Positions 30,191-39,989 of a stretch of 64,000 nucleotides of DNA are shown here, piece after piece. The DNA comes from Medakamo hakoo (Eukaryota; Chlorophyta; Trebouxiophyceae; Coccomyxaceae): positions 434,001-498,000 of the forward strand of contig CP089464.1 in assembly GCA_026636295.1 (NCBI GenBank), given 5' to 3'. Both the position numbers and the translations under genes were made by a program. The notes beneath the pieces were generated by a model. It was not told where the DNA came from. It did not search any database and was given only the letters and a program-made list of their open reading frames with translations. Each line of letters begins with the position of its first letter. Position 1 is the stretch's first letter.

Positions 30191-31304
30191 TCACGCCCCG
30201 CTCCACACCGGTTTCCGCTTCTCCGCAAACGCGCGCAACCCTTCCAGGCGGTCCTGCGTCGGCAGGAGGGTGGCGTAACAAGCGGCCTCTAGCCGCAGCG
30301 CCGCCGCCGGGTCCAGGCTGGACCCGCCGACGATCGCGGCTTTGGCCGCGCGGAGGGAGAGCGGCGCGGCGCCGGCGATGGTCCGCGCCAGCTGCAGCGC
30401 CCGTGCGTCGGCTGCGCCGTGCGGCCCGGCGTGCCCGCCCGTCCCGGCCGCCGCGTCGGCCGCCGTCGCCACGTATTCCACGAGACCGTAGCCGGCGGCT
30501 TCGTCCGGCCCAATGCGGCGCGCGGTGGCGACGAGGTCCAGCGCGCGGGACGGCCCGACCAGGCGCGGCAGGCGCGCGCACCCGCCCGCCCCCGGGATGA
30601 TTCCCAGCCGCGCTTCGGGGAAGGCGAAGAGCGCGCCCGCGCCGGCGACGCGGAGGTCGCAGGCCAGCGCGAGTTCTGCGCCACCACCCAGCGCCACGCC
30701 ATCCACGGCCGCAATGGTGGGCATGGGCAGGGAGGCGAGGGCCGTGAGCGTCGCGCCCAGGTCGGCCACAAACGCCGCCGCGTCGCGCTGCGTCATGCCC
30801 GCCCGTTCCCGCAGGTCGGCGCCCGCGCAAAAGGCGTCTGGCACAGCGGAACGCACGACTACGGCCCGGGTCGTGACTTCGGCGCGCAGGGCTTCGATGG
30901 CTTCCTTGAGTTCGCGCAAGAGCTGCCGGCCTGTTGTAGCGCGTGTGGTCGAGAGGTTTTTTTTTTTTTTGAGTGTGGGTTTGCGTTTCCACCCGCCGTT
31001 CCCGCCCACGCGCCCACCCTCCATGGAACTCACCAATCGCGTTCTTGGCTTCCGGCCGGGTCAGGGACAGGCAGAAGATGCCGTCGTTGTCGCCGGCCAG
31101 CGGTTCGAGCTGGACGTGAAGGTGGTTGCTGGAGGTGGTGGTCGTGGTTGAGGCGCCGCACGTGGACGACGACGACACCGTGCGCGTGCTTTCCAGCCCG
31201 CCCGCCAGCCGGCCGCCCGCCCAGGACGACCCCAAGACACAGGCGGTCGTCCAGGCCGCGGGTGAGGCGCGGGAGCGCGCGAGGAGGGCTGCTGCCGCGA
31301 GCAT
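30191..31304 (-). CDS. Methylglutaconyl-CoA hydratase (AUH-type enoyl-CoA hydratase)
   Basis: Exon 1 complement 31034-31304, exon 2 complement 30191-30930, 336 residues; donor GTGAGT, acceptor ACAACAG, phase 1. The N-terminus is a likely mitochondrial presequence (MLAAAALLARSRASPAAW). The crotonase fold has the oxyanion-hole segments FCAGADLRERAGM and ALGGGAELALACDLR, both catalytic Glu positions (GGGAEL and FPEARLG), and IIPGAGGCARLPRLVG. The end PTQDRLEGLRAFAEKRKP closely follows human AUH (PTKDRLEGLLAFKEKRPP from memory), which favours AUH over ECHS1. The reaction is hydration of 3-methylglutaconyl-CoA to HMG-CoA, the step directly after MCC. The gene lies just upstream of the MCC alpha gene in the same direction. 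Confidence 0.88.
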
Positions 31305-31404
31305 TTTTTGTTGCAGAAGTGCGAATGCAAGTTTGCGCGAACCTTTTGCGCAAACAACCACGACGAGGATGGGAAAGAAAAAGAACAAAAACGCATGTCC
31401 AAGG

Positions 31405-31480
<76 letters not shown>

Positions 31481-31708
31481 CGTCCCTTCCTTCCCTCCGA
31501 CGCACGCGCGCCACTGGGGACGCCGTGAAATCCCCACGACACCCAGTTTCTCTTTTGGAAAATGATTTCCGTCCCCCTTCTCTCGATTGTTTTTCGCGCT
31601 CCCTTCCATCCACACCCCTCCATTTTTTTTCGTTCGTTCACCCGCTCTCCCTCTCCCGCCCCACGCACACGCACACACACCGTCCACTCCTCCTCCTCTC
31701 CAACCCCC
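31305..31708. other. Intergenic between AUH-type and secreted paralog A genes
   Basis: 404 bp holding the leader of the AUH-type gene, a long CA repeat (listed separately) and pyrimidine-rich sequence that would be the 3' UTR of the next minus-strand gene. Nothing else seen. Confidence 0.5.
31406..31478. repeat. (CA)n microsatellite
   Basis: Uninterrupted CA dinucleotide for about 73 bases, the longest in the window, lying upstream of the AUH-type start. Confidence 0.98.
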
Positions 31709-33280
31709 TCACACACGCACAAAGTCAATGGTGCACGTCGACTTGAGCAGCCCAAACCCAAAGTCCACGCCAAACAGTTGGGCCAGCTGCAGACCGTACC
31801 GGAACCCAAACTCGCCCAGCTGCGTGGGTTGGACTGTTGGTGGATGGAAGAAAGGCGGGGGGGGGGGGGGGGGGGGGGGACGGGTGAGTGAATGAGAGGC
31901 ACGCCACCACGCGCGCGTCCCACTCCAAGCACTCCTCTCCCCCTCCGCTTTTAAGTCAACAAACTCACTCGACGGCAGCCAGATGACAAACCCGTCAGAC
32001 GTGGGCGTCACGCGCGCGCCCTCGGGCGCGGTCTTGCCGCCGAGCGGCAGGTCGACCGTCGCTTTCAACGTGCCCGCCACGTCCAAGATCTCCGGCAGGA
32101 GCCAGGCAACAGGGTTGGGAATGACGACGCCCACCTTGGGGAAGGAGCCGAAGTAACGGTCGACGCACAGGTTGAAGCCGGTACCGAAAAAGGGCGTCGC
32201 GACACGGCCACCCAGGAGCAGGTTGAGCGTCGTGCCGCCCACGTTGCCCAGGACTTGGCCGGACACGTTGTCGATGCCTTTTGCAGACACGCCGCCGGCG
32301 GCGGAGTTGCCGGCGGACGCGTCGGCAGACGCGGCTTTGCCGCCGTCGGGCGCGTTGGACGCGGTGTTGATGGGCGCGGGGCGGCCGCCGTTGTCCGAGG
32401 CGGCGGCGGCGGCGGAGCCGCCCAGGGCAGCAGACTGGGCGGTGGTCAGCTGCTGTGGGCCAGCAGGCGCGGCGGCGGGCTGCTTTTGCGGCTCCGTCGC
32501 CGTCGCCACCGGCGCGGCTTTGCCCGTGTCGGCCGCCATCGCGACCGCGGCCGCAGACGGCTTGGCCGCCGTCGCTTCGGGCGGCTGGGCGGCGTCGTTG
32601 GAGAAGACGGGCACGGACGCGCGCATGGCGGCGTCCCGGGCCTGCATGTCGGCGGCCGACGGCGCGGCGGCGGCGGCGGCGTCGGCGAGGAGGGCCGCGA
32701 GCGCGGGCGCGGGCGCGCCCGCGGCAAACGCCGGGTTGTTGGGCGGGATGTAACCCGCCGTGCCGTAGCCTGGGGACGCCACGCCCGCCGCGGCGGCCAG
32801 GGCTTGAGCATCACCGTTGGCCGGGGCGGCGGCAGGGGAGGCGGCGGCGGCCGCCTGCGGCCCGGCCCCCGCGCCTTGGACGGACAGGGCCGGCCGGGCT
32901 TCGACCACCCCGTCCTTCGTCGGCAGTTTGAACACCGGCGCGGCTTCATTCACTTGCGCCACAGACTGCCGCTCAGAGGGCGAACGTTTCGACAAGTCCA
33001 TCTCCACCGGCGCCTGGTAGTCCGAGGCGTCGGGAGACGCAGGCGCGGCGGCCGTCCCCTTCACCGCCGCTTCCGGGTCACGCGGCGTGCCCGTGCCAGT
33101 GATGGTGGCCAAGACGTCCGGGTCCAAGCGGGACAGGGCGTTGGGGTCGTAGCCGTCCGGGTTGGTGGACGGGGCGGACGTGGAGGCGGTCGAGGTCTCG
33201 GCGAGCAGGGCGCGGGAGGACGCGGTGGCCGGGCCGGCAGCGGCCGCGAGGAGGGCGGCGCAGACAAACGCGCGGCGCAT
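31709..33280 (-). CDS. Secreted Ala-rich protein with unrecognised C-terminal domain (paralog A)
   Basis: Exon 1 complement 31969-33280, exon 2 complement 31709-31833, 478 residues; donor GTGAGT, acceptor CCAACAG, phase 1. Signal peptide MRRAFVCAALLAAAAGPATASS. Residues about 25-350 are low-complexity Ala/Pro/Gly with short conserved-looking bits. The last 127 residues (about 352-478) form a compact domain shared with the divergent neighbour: GGRVATPFFGTGFNLCVDRY, FGSFPKVGVVIPNPVAWLLP, PTSDGFVIWLPS and FGVDFGFGLLKSTCTIDFVRV (split by position). Two cysteines are conserved in both copies. The intron splits this domain at PS^IQP. I do not recognise the domain. The secretory signal suggests cell-wall, vesicle or extracellular function. 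Confidence 0.8.
   Translation of the reverse strand: MRRAFVCAALLAAAAGPATASSRALLAETSTASTSAPSTNPDGYDPNALSRLDPDVLATITGTGTPRDPEAAVKGTAAAPASPDASDYQAPVEMDLSKRSPSERQSVAQVNEAAPVFKLPTKDGVVEARPALSVQGAGAGPQAAAAASPAAAPANGDAQALAAAAGVASPGYGTAGYIPPNNPAFAAGAPAPALAALLADAAAAAAPSAADMQARDAAMRASVPVFSNDAAQPPEATAAKPSAAAVAMAADTGKAAPVATATEPQKQPAAAPAGPQQLTTAQSAALGGSAAAAASDNGGRPAPINTASNAPDGGKAASADASAGNSAAGGVSAKGIDNVSGQVLGNVGGTTLNLLLGGRVATPFFGTGFNLCVDRYFGSFPKVGVVIPNPVAWLLPEILDVAGTLKATVDLPLGGKTAPEGARVTPTSDGFVIWLPSSEFVDLKAEGERSAWSGTRAWWRASHSLTRPPPPPPPPPFFHPPTVQPTQLGEFGFRYGLQLAQLFGVDFGFGLLKSTCTIDFVRV
31857..31879. repeat. Poly-G run inside the intron of paralog A
   Basis: 23 consecutive G (C-run in the transcript) just upstream of the acceptor of the minus-strand intron, where it probably serves as part of the polypyrimidine tract. 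Confidence 0.9.
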
Positions 33281-34442
33281 GGTTGTGGCGGCGGCGGAGA
33301 AAGAAAAGGAGGACGGCCCACGAGAGTTTGCAGGGGTGGTGCACGCTTGCAACGGGCGCGCAAGTATCACAGAGATCCTTGGTGTCTGTTTGGTGTGTGG
33401 TGGGTGGTCAGTGAAGGTCAGGCGCGGCGGCGGCGGCGGTGTGGCGAACCCTGGAGCAAGGGGCCGAGCGCGGCGGGGGAGAGTGCGCACGGCTTTTTTT
33501 TCTGGGTCCGCGCCCAGGGAGCCACGACGGCCCAACAGCCCACGTCCCGGCTCAAGCGTGGGTGTGGGTCCACGTTGTCCACGGCTGTGTGGTGGCAGTA
33601 CCCGCTCGTCCCCTGCGGAGAGAGTGCTGGCCACTCTGTTGTGTATGCACAGCGCTCCGCATGCGGCTCCGCGCGTGTTCGCGGTCGCCGAGGAGAAGCT
33701 GCGATAAGCCGTGGCGAGGCCACGAGCACTCCGCCAGGCTTGGCCTCACTCGGTGGCGACACGCGGTCTTCCTTACTTGAGTTGCACGCAGGCGGGGAGG
33801 GACACCGGTGTTTTGCGTGCGTTGCCTTTTCTCGCCGAAAAAAAAAAACAAGAGAGTGGAGGGAGTGGAGTGGACCGCCACACCAAAAACGGCGCGACAA
33901 AAAAACTCCCGCGTGCGCCCACACACCCGCCACTCGCTCGCGCGCAACGCCTGCAATCTCAAGTGGAAGAAGCCTTCGTCTCGTAGCCTTGTGTGCAGGT
34001 GAGTTGTGTGTGGGACGGCGCGGAGAGGGAACGACGACGGGGGAGACGGGGAGGGGCCGCCGCAATAGGGGTGCGGCGCGAATGGCGCTTGCCGTAAAGT
34101 CGCAGGAGCCGCCTCTTCGCCTCGCCCAGCCTCTCGCCCTGCCAGCCCGCGTTCAGTGCTTGAGCTGCGTGTCGCGTGGCCATAGGGCTGCGCATGTTGG
34201 ACGCCTGGAAAAGCCTCACCTCCGTCCCCGGACACGGCCGTTCTATTTACGGCGCCTTCTCTCCATTGTCGACGCGCGTTCGCTCGCAGGCTCCGCCTTT
34301 TCCCCCGCCGTCCCCGCCCTCACACGCGCCCCAACCTTCCTCTCCCACGCCTCACACAGGCCGTCGAGCATCCACTGCACCCAGTCCGAGAGGGTTGGCA
34401 GAGGTTTGTGTCCACACCACTCCCCCGCCGTCGCCACCTTCC
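33281..34442. other. Intergenic, divergent promoter of the secreted paralogs
   Basis: 1.16 kb between the two paralog start codons. It contains A-runs near 33838-33849 and 33899-33905. Open frames here do not look like protein. If the start of the plus-strand paralog is the later ATG at 34512 the region is slightly longer. No other feature seen. Confidence 0.5.
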
Positions 34443-35699
34443 ATGCGGCCGACCGCCGCAACCTCGCCGCCGGCCGAGGCCGGCGCCTGCTCCTGCTCGC
34501 CCGCCGCCGCCATGGCCGTCGTGGCCGCTGCTGCCGCTCCTCAATCTACATGGCAAGTGCACGTTTGCAGGCGGCGCCAGGCCCTGTGGACCCGTCTGCT
34601 GTCCGCCGCGTCCACCGCCCCACTCGCCGCGCTCGCGCTGTTGCTGCTGCTCGCGAGCGCGCCGCTCGCCGTCACCGCCGCCCGCCCAGGCCGGCCCGAC
34701 GCGTCCGTCGAACCCGCGTCCGCGGCGTTGCGCAGCCTCTTAGCGGCAGCTCCGGCACCGTCTCAAATCCCGGCCGACGTCCGCGACCGGCTGGCGAAGG
34801 CCAACGCAGTCTTGGCCCTCCGCAAGGCCGGCCTCTTGCCCGGCAACGCCCGCTTGCCGGCGTCGCTCCAGGCCAAGACGGTCGACGCGGTCAATGCCGC
34901 GGCTCCCTCGTACGACATCCCGGGCGTGGGCAAAGCCCGGCCGGTCCTGACGCAGCAGGTGGGCGGCGGCGGGGATGGTGCCAGGGCGCAGGTCGCCGGC
35001 GCGCCCGCCCCCTCTGCGCCCGCCAAAAAATGGGGCCCGCCGCCCGGCTGGCTGGCGTCCGCGCCCGCGCTGGCGCCGCGCCGCGGGTTTGATGCCGGGC
35101 CGGCGGCTGCCACTGGGCCTGTCCGCCAGCCCGCGGGCGTGAACGCGACCGGCCCGCTGGCCGACCTGATGGCGGCGGCCGCCGCCGCCGCGCCCGCCTC
35201 CTCCCCCGCCCTCGCCCCGCACGACAAGGCTCTGGACGGCCGCGTCCAGTCCAACGCCCTCATCGGCGAGTTGGGTGGCCTGGGAGCCGACCAGTCGACG
35301 GGCTCCGTCATCCAAATGCTGGGCGGCTTCCGTGTCGCGACGCCCTGGTTTGGCACGGGCTTCAACTTTTGCGTGGACCGCTACTTCGGCTCCTTCCCCA
35401 AAGTCGGCATCGTCATCCCCAACGCCGCCGCCTGGCTGCTGCCGGACTTGGCGTCCATCTTTGGCGACGACCCGCTCCACGCCACCGTCAACCTGCCGTC
35501 CCCGGGCGCGGGGCTACCCAAAGACGCGCGCGCCGAACCGACGTCGGACGGCTTCGTCATTTGGATGCCGTCGACGCAGCCGCTGTACATCTCCAACTTT
35601 GGGTTCCGGTATTCGTTGCAGGTCGCCCAACTGTTTGGTGTGGACTTCGGCTTTGGCATCCTGAAAATCGGGTGCCGCGTCGACTTTGTGCGTGTTTAG
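34443..35699 (+). CDS. Secreted or anchored protein with unrecognised C-terminal domain (paralog B)
   Basis: 418 residues in one exon if the ATG at 34443 is used; an in-frame ATG at 34512 would also leave the hydrophobic segment (LAALALLLLLASAPLAVTAA, about 57-80), a signal peptide or anchor. The middle has a helical region (IPADVRDRLAKANAVLAL) and a Pro/Ala linker. Residues about 290-418 match the C-terminal domain of paralog A: GGFRVATPWFGTGFNFCVDR, FGSFPKVGIVIPNAAAWLLP, PTSDGFVIWMPSTQP and FGVDFGFGILKIGCRVDFVRV (parts). The conserved cysteines are at about 310 and 411. Unlike paralog A there is no intron in the domain. Function unknown. Confidence 0.78.
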   Translation: MRPTAATSPPAEAGACSCSPAAAMAVVAAAAAPQSTWQVHVCRRRQALWTRLLSAASTAPLAALALLLLLASAPLAVTAARPGRPDASVEPASAALRSLLAAAPAPSQIPADVRDRLAKANAVLALRKAGLLPGNARLPASLQAKTVDAVNAAAPSYDIPGVGKARPVLTQQVGGGGDGARAQVAGAPAPSAPAKKWGPPPGWLASAPALAPRRGFDAGPAAATGPVRQPAGVNATGPLADLMAAAAAAAPASSPALAPHDKALDGRVQSNALIGELGGLGADQSTGSVIQMLGGFRVATPWFGTGFNFCVDRYFGSFPKVGIVIPNAAAWLLPDLASIFGDDPLHATVNLPSPGAGLPKDARAEPTSDGFVIWMPSTQPLYISNFGFRYSLQVAQLFGVDFGFGILKIGCRVDFVRV

Positions 35700-36110
35700 A
35701 GAGAGGTGGATGGAATGGGAGCGCGTGGTTGGATGGTGGAGGTGGTTTTTTTCGTGGGCGTGTTTTTGGAGAGGGAGAAGACGGGATTTTCTTTTTGCGT
35801 CTGAGAGGGGGAGAGAAAACCTCCGCGTGTGCAGGACGCCCTGGGTGCGGCCCAGTGCGCCCGCGGCTCCACGGAGTATTGGGGGAGAGGGTTGGTCGGC
35901 AGGCGGGCGGGCGGCGGGCGGGTTGGTTCATGGGTTCGGGCGGGTCGTGAGCAAAACAAACAACCATGAAGACAATGAGAGCCGGGGTTTCCGCACACAC
36001 GCGCACCCGACACGCACGCACAATTCCCTACATATAAGCCCTCGGACGACAAAGGAACGGACGCAGCCCCCCTTCCCATCCAGTTTTATTTTTTCGCCCC
36101 GTCCCGTCTC
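35700..36110. other. Intergenic, convergent 3' ends
   Basis: 411 bp between the stops of paralog B and the next minus-strand gene. Presumed 3' UTRs with T-rich patches; nothing else seen. Confidence 0.55.
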
Positions 36111-36828
36111 TCATAGCATAATCTCCGCCACGAGCGCCGCCGCCAGAAAAGGCGTGGGTAAGGCGACGGCCAACGCTTTCGCCACCGCTGTCGCCGCCCG
36201 TCGCCCTTTGATCTTGCCCACCAGTGCGGCCAGGCCAGCCTTGACGGAGTCGACGGCGACGCACGTGGCCGCCAGGACGGCACCACTCCGCACGACGTGG
36301 CGGCGCAGGTAAAAGCGGGCTTTGCCCGCCACGTACGCGTCCAACACAATGTTGACGGGCGTGAGGACGCCATTCTCACCCGCTTCCAACAGCTGCCCGG
36401 CCAGCCACTCCGCCTTTCGCTGGTCGAAGACCAACGGTTCGATCGCGGCTCGGGCAGCGCGCCCGCCCGCGTCAGCCAGCCGCCCCGCTTCTCCACGCGC
36501 CGCACGGGCGGCGTCGCCCGCCGCGCTGGCGGCCGTCGCGGCCTGGCTGGTCCAGGCTTTGCCAAGTTTGGAACTGTGGTGCGAGGGGAGAAGGCGGATG
36601 GGGGAAAGGCGGCGCCGTGAGGAAACGATTGTGGAGGGGGTGGTGGGTCGCTCACGGCCAGCGCGGTGCGCGCGGTGAAAAAAAAACTGCCGCCGCCGTG
36701 TGCGTCCCTCCCGCCCACCATCCCTCTCTGCGGACTCACTCAAGGAACCTCTGAACGGGCCCGCCCACCGGCCGGTCCCGCGGCCGGGACAGGCCCGCGG
36801 TGAAGCCGTCGTCGTCGTCGCGCGGCAT
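36111..36828 (-). CDS. Small Ala-rich protein with C-terminal hydrophobic segment, unknown
   Basis: Exon 1 complement 36740-36828, exon 2 complement 36111-36573, 183 residues; donor GTGAGT, acceptor CACCACAG, phase 2. Begins MPRDDDDGFTAGLSRPRD, with an A-run in front of the ATG. A helical amphipathic Ala-rich region (about 33-80) is followed by FDQRKAEWLAGQLLEAG, an ARFYLRRHVVRSGAVLAAT segment and a hydrophobic end (TAVAKALAVALPTPFLAAAL). No family recognised. The two exons join into one smooth reading frame, so I believe the gene is real. Confidence 0.62.
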
Positions 36829-37062
36829 GCGTTTTTTTGGGGGGGGGGACCGGTTGCTGTTTTACGTCACGGCGCGGCGATTCCGGCCCAAATTGAGGTG
36901 GGAGAACCGGTGCGTGGGCGCGTGACAATATGCTGCCGTGGACAGAATGAAAAGCGCACACGCGCCTTGGCGGCGGCCGGCGGCGCGGGCCGCACTCGCG
37001 GCGGGAGTTTTCTCGCTCTGCTCCATCCGCCTCCCTCACCTCATCTTCTGCCCTCGTCTACA

Positions 37063-37963
37063 TTAAAACTCGTCGTCCGACACGTCTGTCCCCCACGGGC
37101 TGGACAGGCCCGACCCGGCAGGCGAGGCGGGCCGGGCTGGCACAGCCCCACTACCCCCTCCGGCCACGCCTCCGCCGCCGCCTCCGCCGACCGCTGCACT
37201 GGCCGTGAGGGCAGCACTCGCAGCAGCAGCGCTCGCCCCCTCCGCCGCGGCGAGGCGGGCCCGCAGCGCGCCCGCCCGGGCAGTTCGCTCAGCCAGGGCA
37301 GCATCACACTCGGCCGTCTCGGCTTCAATGGCGGCCAGCTCCCGTTCCAGGCGCCTGAGAGTGGGTTGGGGTGGTCGTGAGGGGGCGCACACCCTGCGCA
37401 CAGGAAAGGACGAGGCGCACATAAACAAGGCCCGCCGAGCACACACCAACTCACCTGGTCCGCTCTTCGTGCGCGGCCCGCTCTGCATCAGCCCGGGCGA
37501 CCGCGCCCGCAGCAGCCGCGGCTTCCGCGTCTGCGGCGGCCGCGCCGGCCCGGACGGCCGCTGCCTCGTCCCGGGCAGCGGCCGCCGCCCGCCGCGACGC
37601 CGCCGCCGCCGCGTCCGCGGCTTGCCGGGCCGCCGTCGCGGCCAGCATGTCTTCTTGCAAGGCTTCCACGACGGCCGACCAGGCCGCCAGTTCGGACGCG
37701 GCGAGGGCCGCGTCGTCCTGGTGGCCTTCATCGGCGGCGGAGGTGGTGGTGGCCGGCGCGCGCTCGGCGGGCGCTGGCGCGGGCGGAGCGGTGCCTGGCG
37801 CCGCGTCAGGCTTCGTCGCCGGTTCGGGTCCTGATGAGGAGGCCATACCGTCCGCTCCTCCTCCGCCAGCCGCTGGTGGTGCGGGCGGCGGAGGGGCGGT
37901 CGACGCCGCGCGCCGCTCCATTTTGAGCACGACCAATGCCTCTCGGCTTTTCGTCAGCGCCTC
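37063..37963 (-). CDS. Ala-rich coiled-coil protein with acidic tail, 5' exon unresolved
   Basis: Exons complement 37455-37963 and 37063-37354, joined in phase 2 (GTGAGT, CTCTCAG). The first visible exon starts at a good acceptor (CCTCTCCAG) with EALTKSREALVVLKMERRAAS, so there should be an upstream coding exon between 37980 and 38361. The only ATG there (about 38255) lacks a convincing donor, and translation might instead start at the internal ATG at 37921. The protein has a Pro/Ala linker, then a long Ala/Glu/Arg coiled coil (ALQEDMLAATAARQ, RLERELAAIEAETAECDAAL), and ends GTDVSDDEF. No family recognised. Confidence 0.55.
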
Positions 37964-38361
37964 CTGGAGAGGGGAGGCCGTGGGTGCGTGGCGTGTGATG
38001 CGCAGCGGGCGCTTGGGCGTCTGGAGCGCGCCTGGCTGACGTGTGGGAGCGCGAAGCAGACGGTGCCGAGGCCCGCGTGCGCCTTTTTTTTCAGAGGGGC
38101 CACGGCCGAAGCGAGACTGGTCGACTGCAGATGGATGGGAGCGCTGACCGCAGGGATTTTTTTGTTGTGGTAGAGTTACAGGGCACGGGGAAGAGGGAGG
38201 GGGCGGGCCCGCGTGCGCGCGCCTCCTCAGTCGCCAATCCAATGGAGAGAGGCATCGCGGGCGCGGCCGCGCGGCCACCCCTCCCCTTCCTCGGGGAAAA
38301 GTAAAAAACAGTGCAGAAGAGGGTTGTGGGGGTTACGAAAAGGAAAAGGCGCCGACGCGCG
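37964..38361. other. 5' region of the coiled-coil gene
   Basis: 398 bp between the first visible exon of the coiled-coil gene and the 3' end of the next minus-strand gene. It probably holds an unresolved first exon and its intron. No other feature. Confidence 0.4.
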
Positions 38362-39369
38362 CTACCGCCCGGCCCGAATGCCGCCACCGCCGCTTCCACG
38401 GTGCTTGCCTGCTGTTCCTGCTGCTGTCGCTATTCCCGGCACGCCAGCCGCCCCGTACGCGGACAGCGGCCGCGCGGCCTTCGACGGGTAGTGGAGCGAG
38501 GGCGGGTGGTGGTGGTGCTGCTGCAGCTGTTGCCGGCGGGCAGGCGCAGCGGCGGGCGGCTCCTCCTCCCGGGCCGACGACATGCGGACGGCCAGGACGA
38601 TGAGCTGTGGATGGGTGGGAAGGGGCCGGGCGTGAGCGTGCGTGCACGTGAAAAGGGGCAGAGAACTCATGCCTGGCCGTCCCCCCCCCCCCCCCGCCCG
38701 CAAACCAAAAGAACAAACACGCCCGCCCACACGAAAGATCAACACACCAGCACCGGCCACAACGTGCGGTACACCCACAGCACCCAGTCCAGCGCCCGTT
38801 CCAGGGACCGGTGCGGGCGGCGGGCCTTGACGGCCAGGAACGCGGCAAACGCGGCCGGGTCATCCGGGTGCGCGTCGGGGCGGCGCAAGAAAGCGCGGAC
38901 GAGGGCGGACAGCTGTTTTCGATGGTGGAATGTGGGTGTGTGAGTGTCTCGGGCAGCAGACCGTGTCCTGTGACCGGTGAGATGGCTGGTCGGGCGAGCG
39001 CGCGCGTTGGGACGCGGCGGGCCTCGTCGACCGCGACCGCATGCCGCGCGCGCAGCTGTTGCCGTGTTTTTCGTTTCTCCCTCCACCCACACGCCCTCGT
39101 ACCTCCTGGAAGTCGGACGTCGCGTTGCGGATGGCGGCGGCCAGCTCGTCGCCCGCGTCTGGGGGTGGAGCGGCGGCCGTGGCGGCGACGCCGGCGAGGG
39201 CGCTCAGCAGGGAGGCGGCGCCGGCCGCGCAGTCATACAGGGCCGCCCACGGCCACCGTTTCATAACGAGGCAGTAGACCGTGAAGGCGGCGAGGAGCAA
39301 GCGTGGGCGCAGCAAGCCCGGCTGGCCGCGGGGTGGGGGCCGCCGGCCGGAGGACGGGCGAGAAGTCAT
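38362..39369 (-). CDS. Small two-span membrane protein, unknown
   Basis: Exons complement 39103-39369, 38748-38912 and 38362-38604, all phase 0, 224 residues. Donors are GTACGA and GTGTGT; acceptors AAAACAG and TCCACAG. After a basic N-terminus (MTSRPSSGRRPPPRGQP) comes a hydrophobic segment LLLAAFTVYCLVMKRWPWAAL. There is then an amphipathic part with DELAAAIRNATSDFQE, a soluble stretch with FLRRPDAHPDDPAAFAAFL, a second hydrophobic segment WVLWVYRTLWPVLLIVLAVR formed across the last splice junction, and a His/Gln/Pro-rich tail. The clean joining of hydrophobic halves supports the exon model. Family not recognised. Confidence 0.65.
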
Positions 39370-39989
39370 GGGGAGCGGGGGCGGGGGCGAGAAAGGAGGA
39401 GTGCGACGAGGCGGCCCGAGCAGAAGGCGGCAAACGCCGCCGGCAAAAAGCGATGTGCGTGCTCACTGCCTGCTCGCTGGCTCCGCTTCAAACACCCAAG
39501 ACCAATGACAGCACGAATCTGGGATCCTGTACACGCAAGCAGGAAGTCAGACGTGCTCTGAGCGCGGCGCGGGCGCCGCTGGAAACTTTTCAATTGCGTC
39601 TCTCTCTCCAGCCGTGCGGTGAGCGAGCGGTGGTGCCTTGTCCCGCGGTCAGGCAGGGCGCCACGCCTCGCAGATGCGAGCCGGATGGGAGAGGCTGGCC
39701 TCGCCGCCTGAGCAGCGTGGTGCCGAGGCCGGCGGGCGCGTCGCGAAAGCACGATACGCTTTTTTCCAGTGTTTGGTTTTGTAAAGAGGTCGGGCGCGCG
39801 CGGGAGCGCACTCACGCTCTCACAGTCGGGACGCAGAGACTTTGCGTGCGCCGCGTCTCGCACGCACAAACACAAACAAGCCGCCCGTCCTCTCGCCGCG
39901 CGCACGACCGCGCGCGCCAGCCGCCACCGCCCAGCCCGCGCACCAGGGCTCTGACACAAAAGGAAAACCCCGCGCAGGCCTTCCAGAAA
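39370..39989. other. Intergenic, divergent promoter of the two-span protein and UBX genes
   Basis: 620 bp with both leaders; the UBX frame is open upstream but with non-protein composition. No other feature seen. Confidence 0.5.

Noticed and set aside
31406-31478. CA repeat considered as a telomere-like or regulatory element
   Set aside because: It is an ordinary dinucleotide microsatellite; similar shorter repeats occur in introns and 3' regions throughout the window.
34548-34571. Possible GC-AG mini-intron (ATGGCAAGTGCACGTTTGCAG) in the plus-strand secreted paralog
   Set aside because: Only about 18 bp long, too short to be spliced. The frame reads through without it and keeps the hydrophobic segment.
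37964-38278. Upstream extension of the coiled-coil protein by reading straight through the CCTCTCCAG acceptor
   Set aside because: The extension has no ATG start in frame and leader-like composition; the strong acceptor argues for an intron there.
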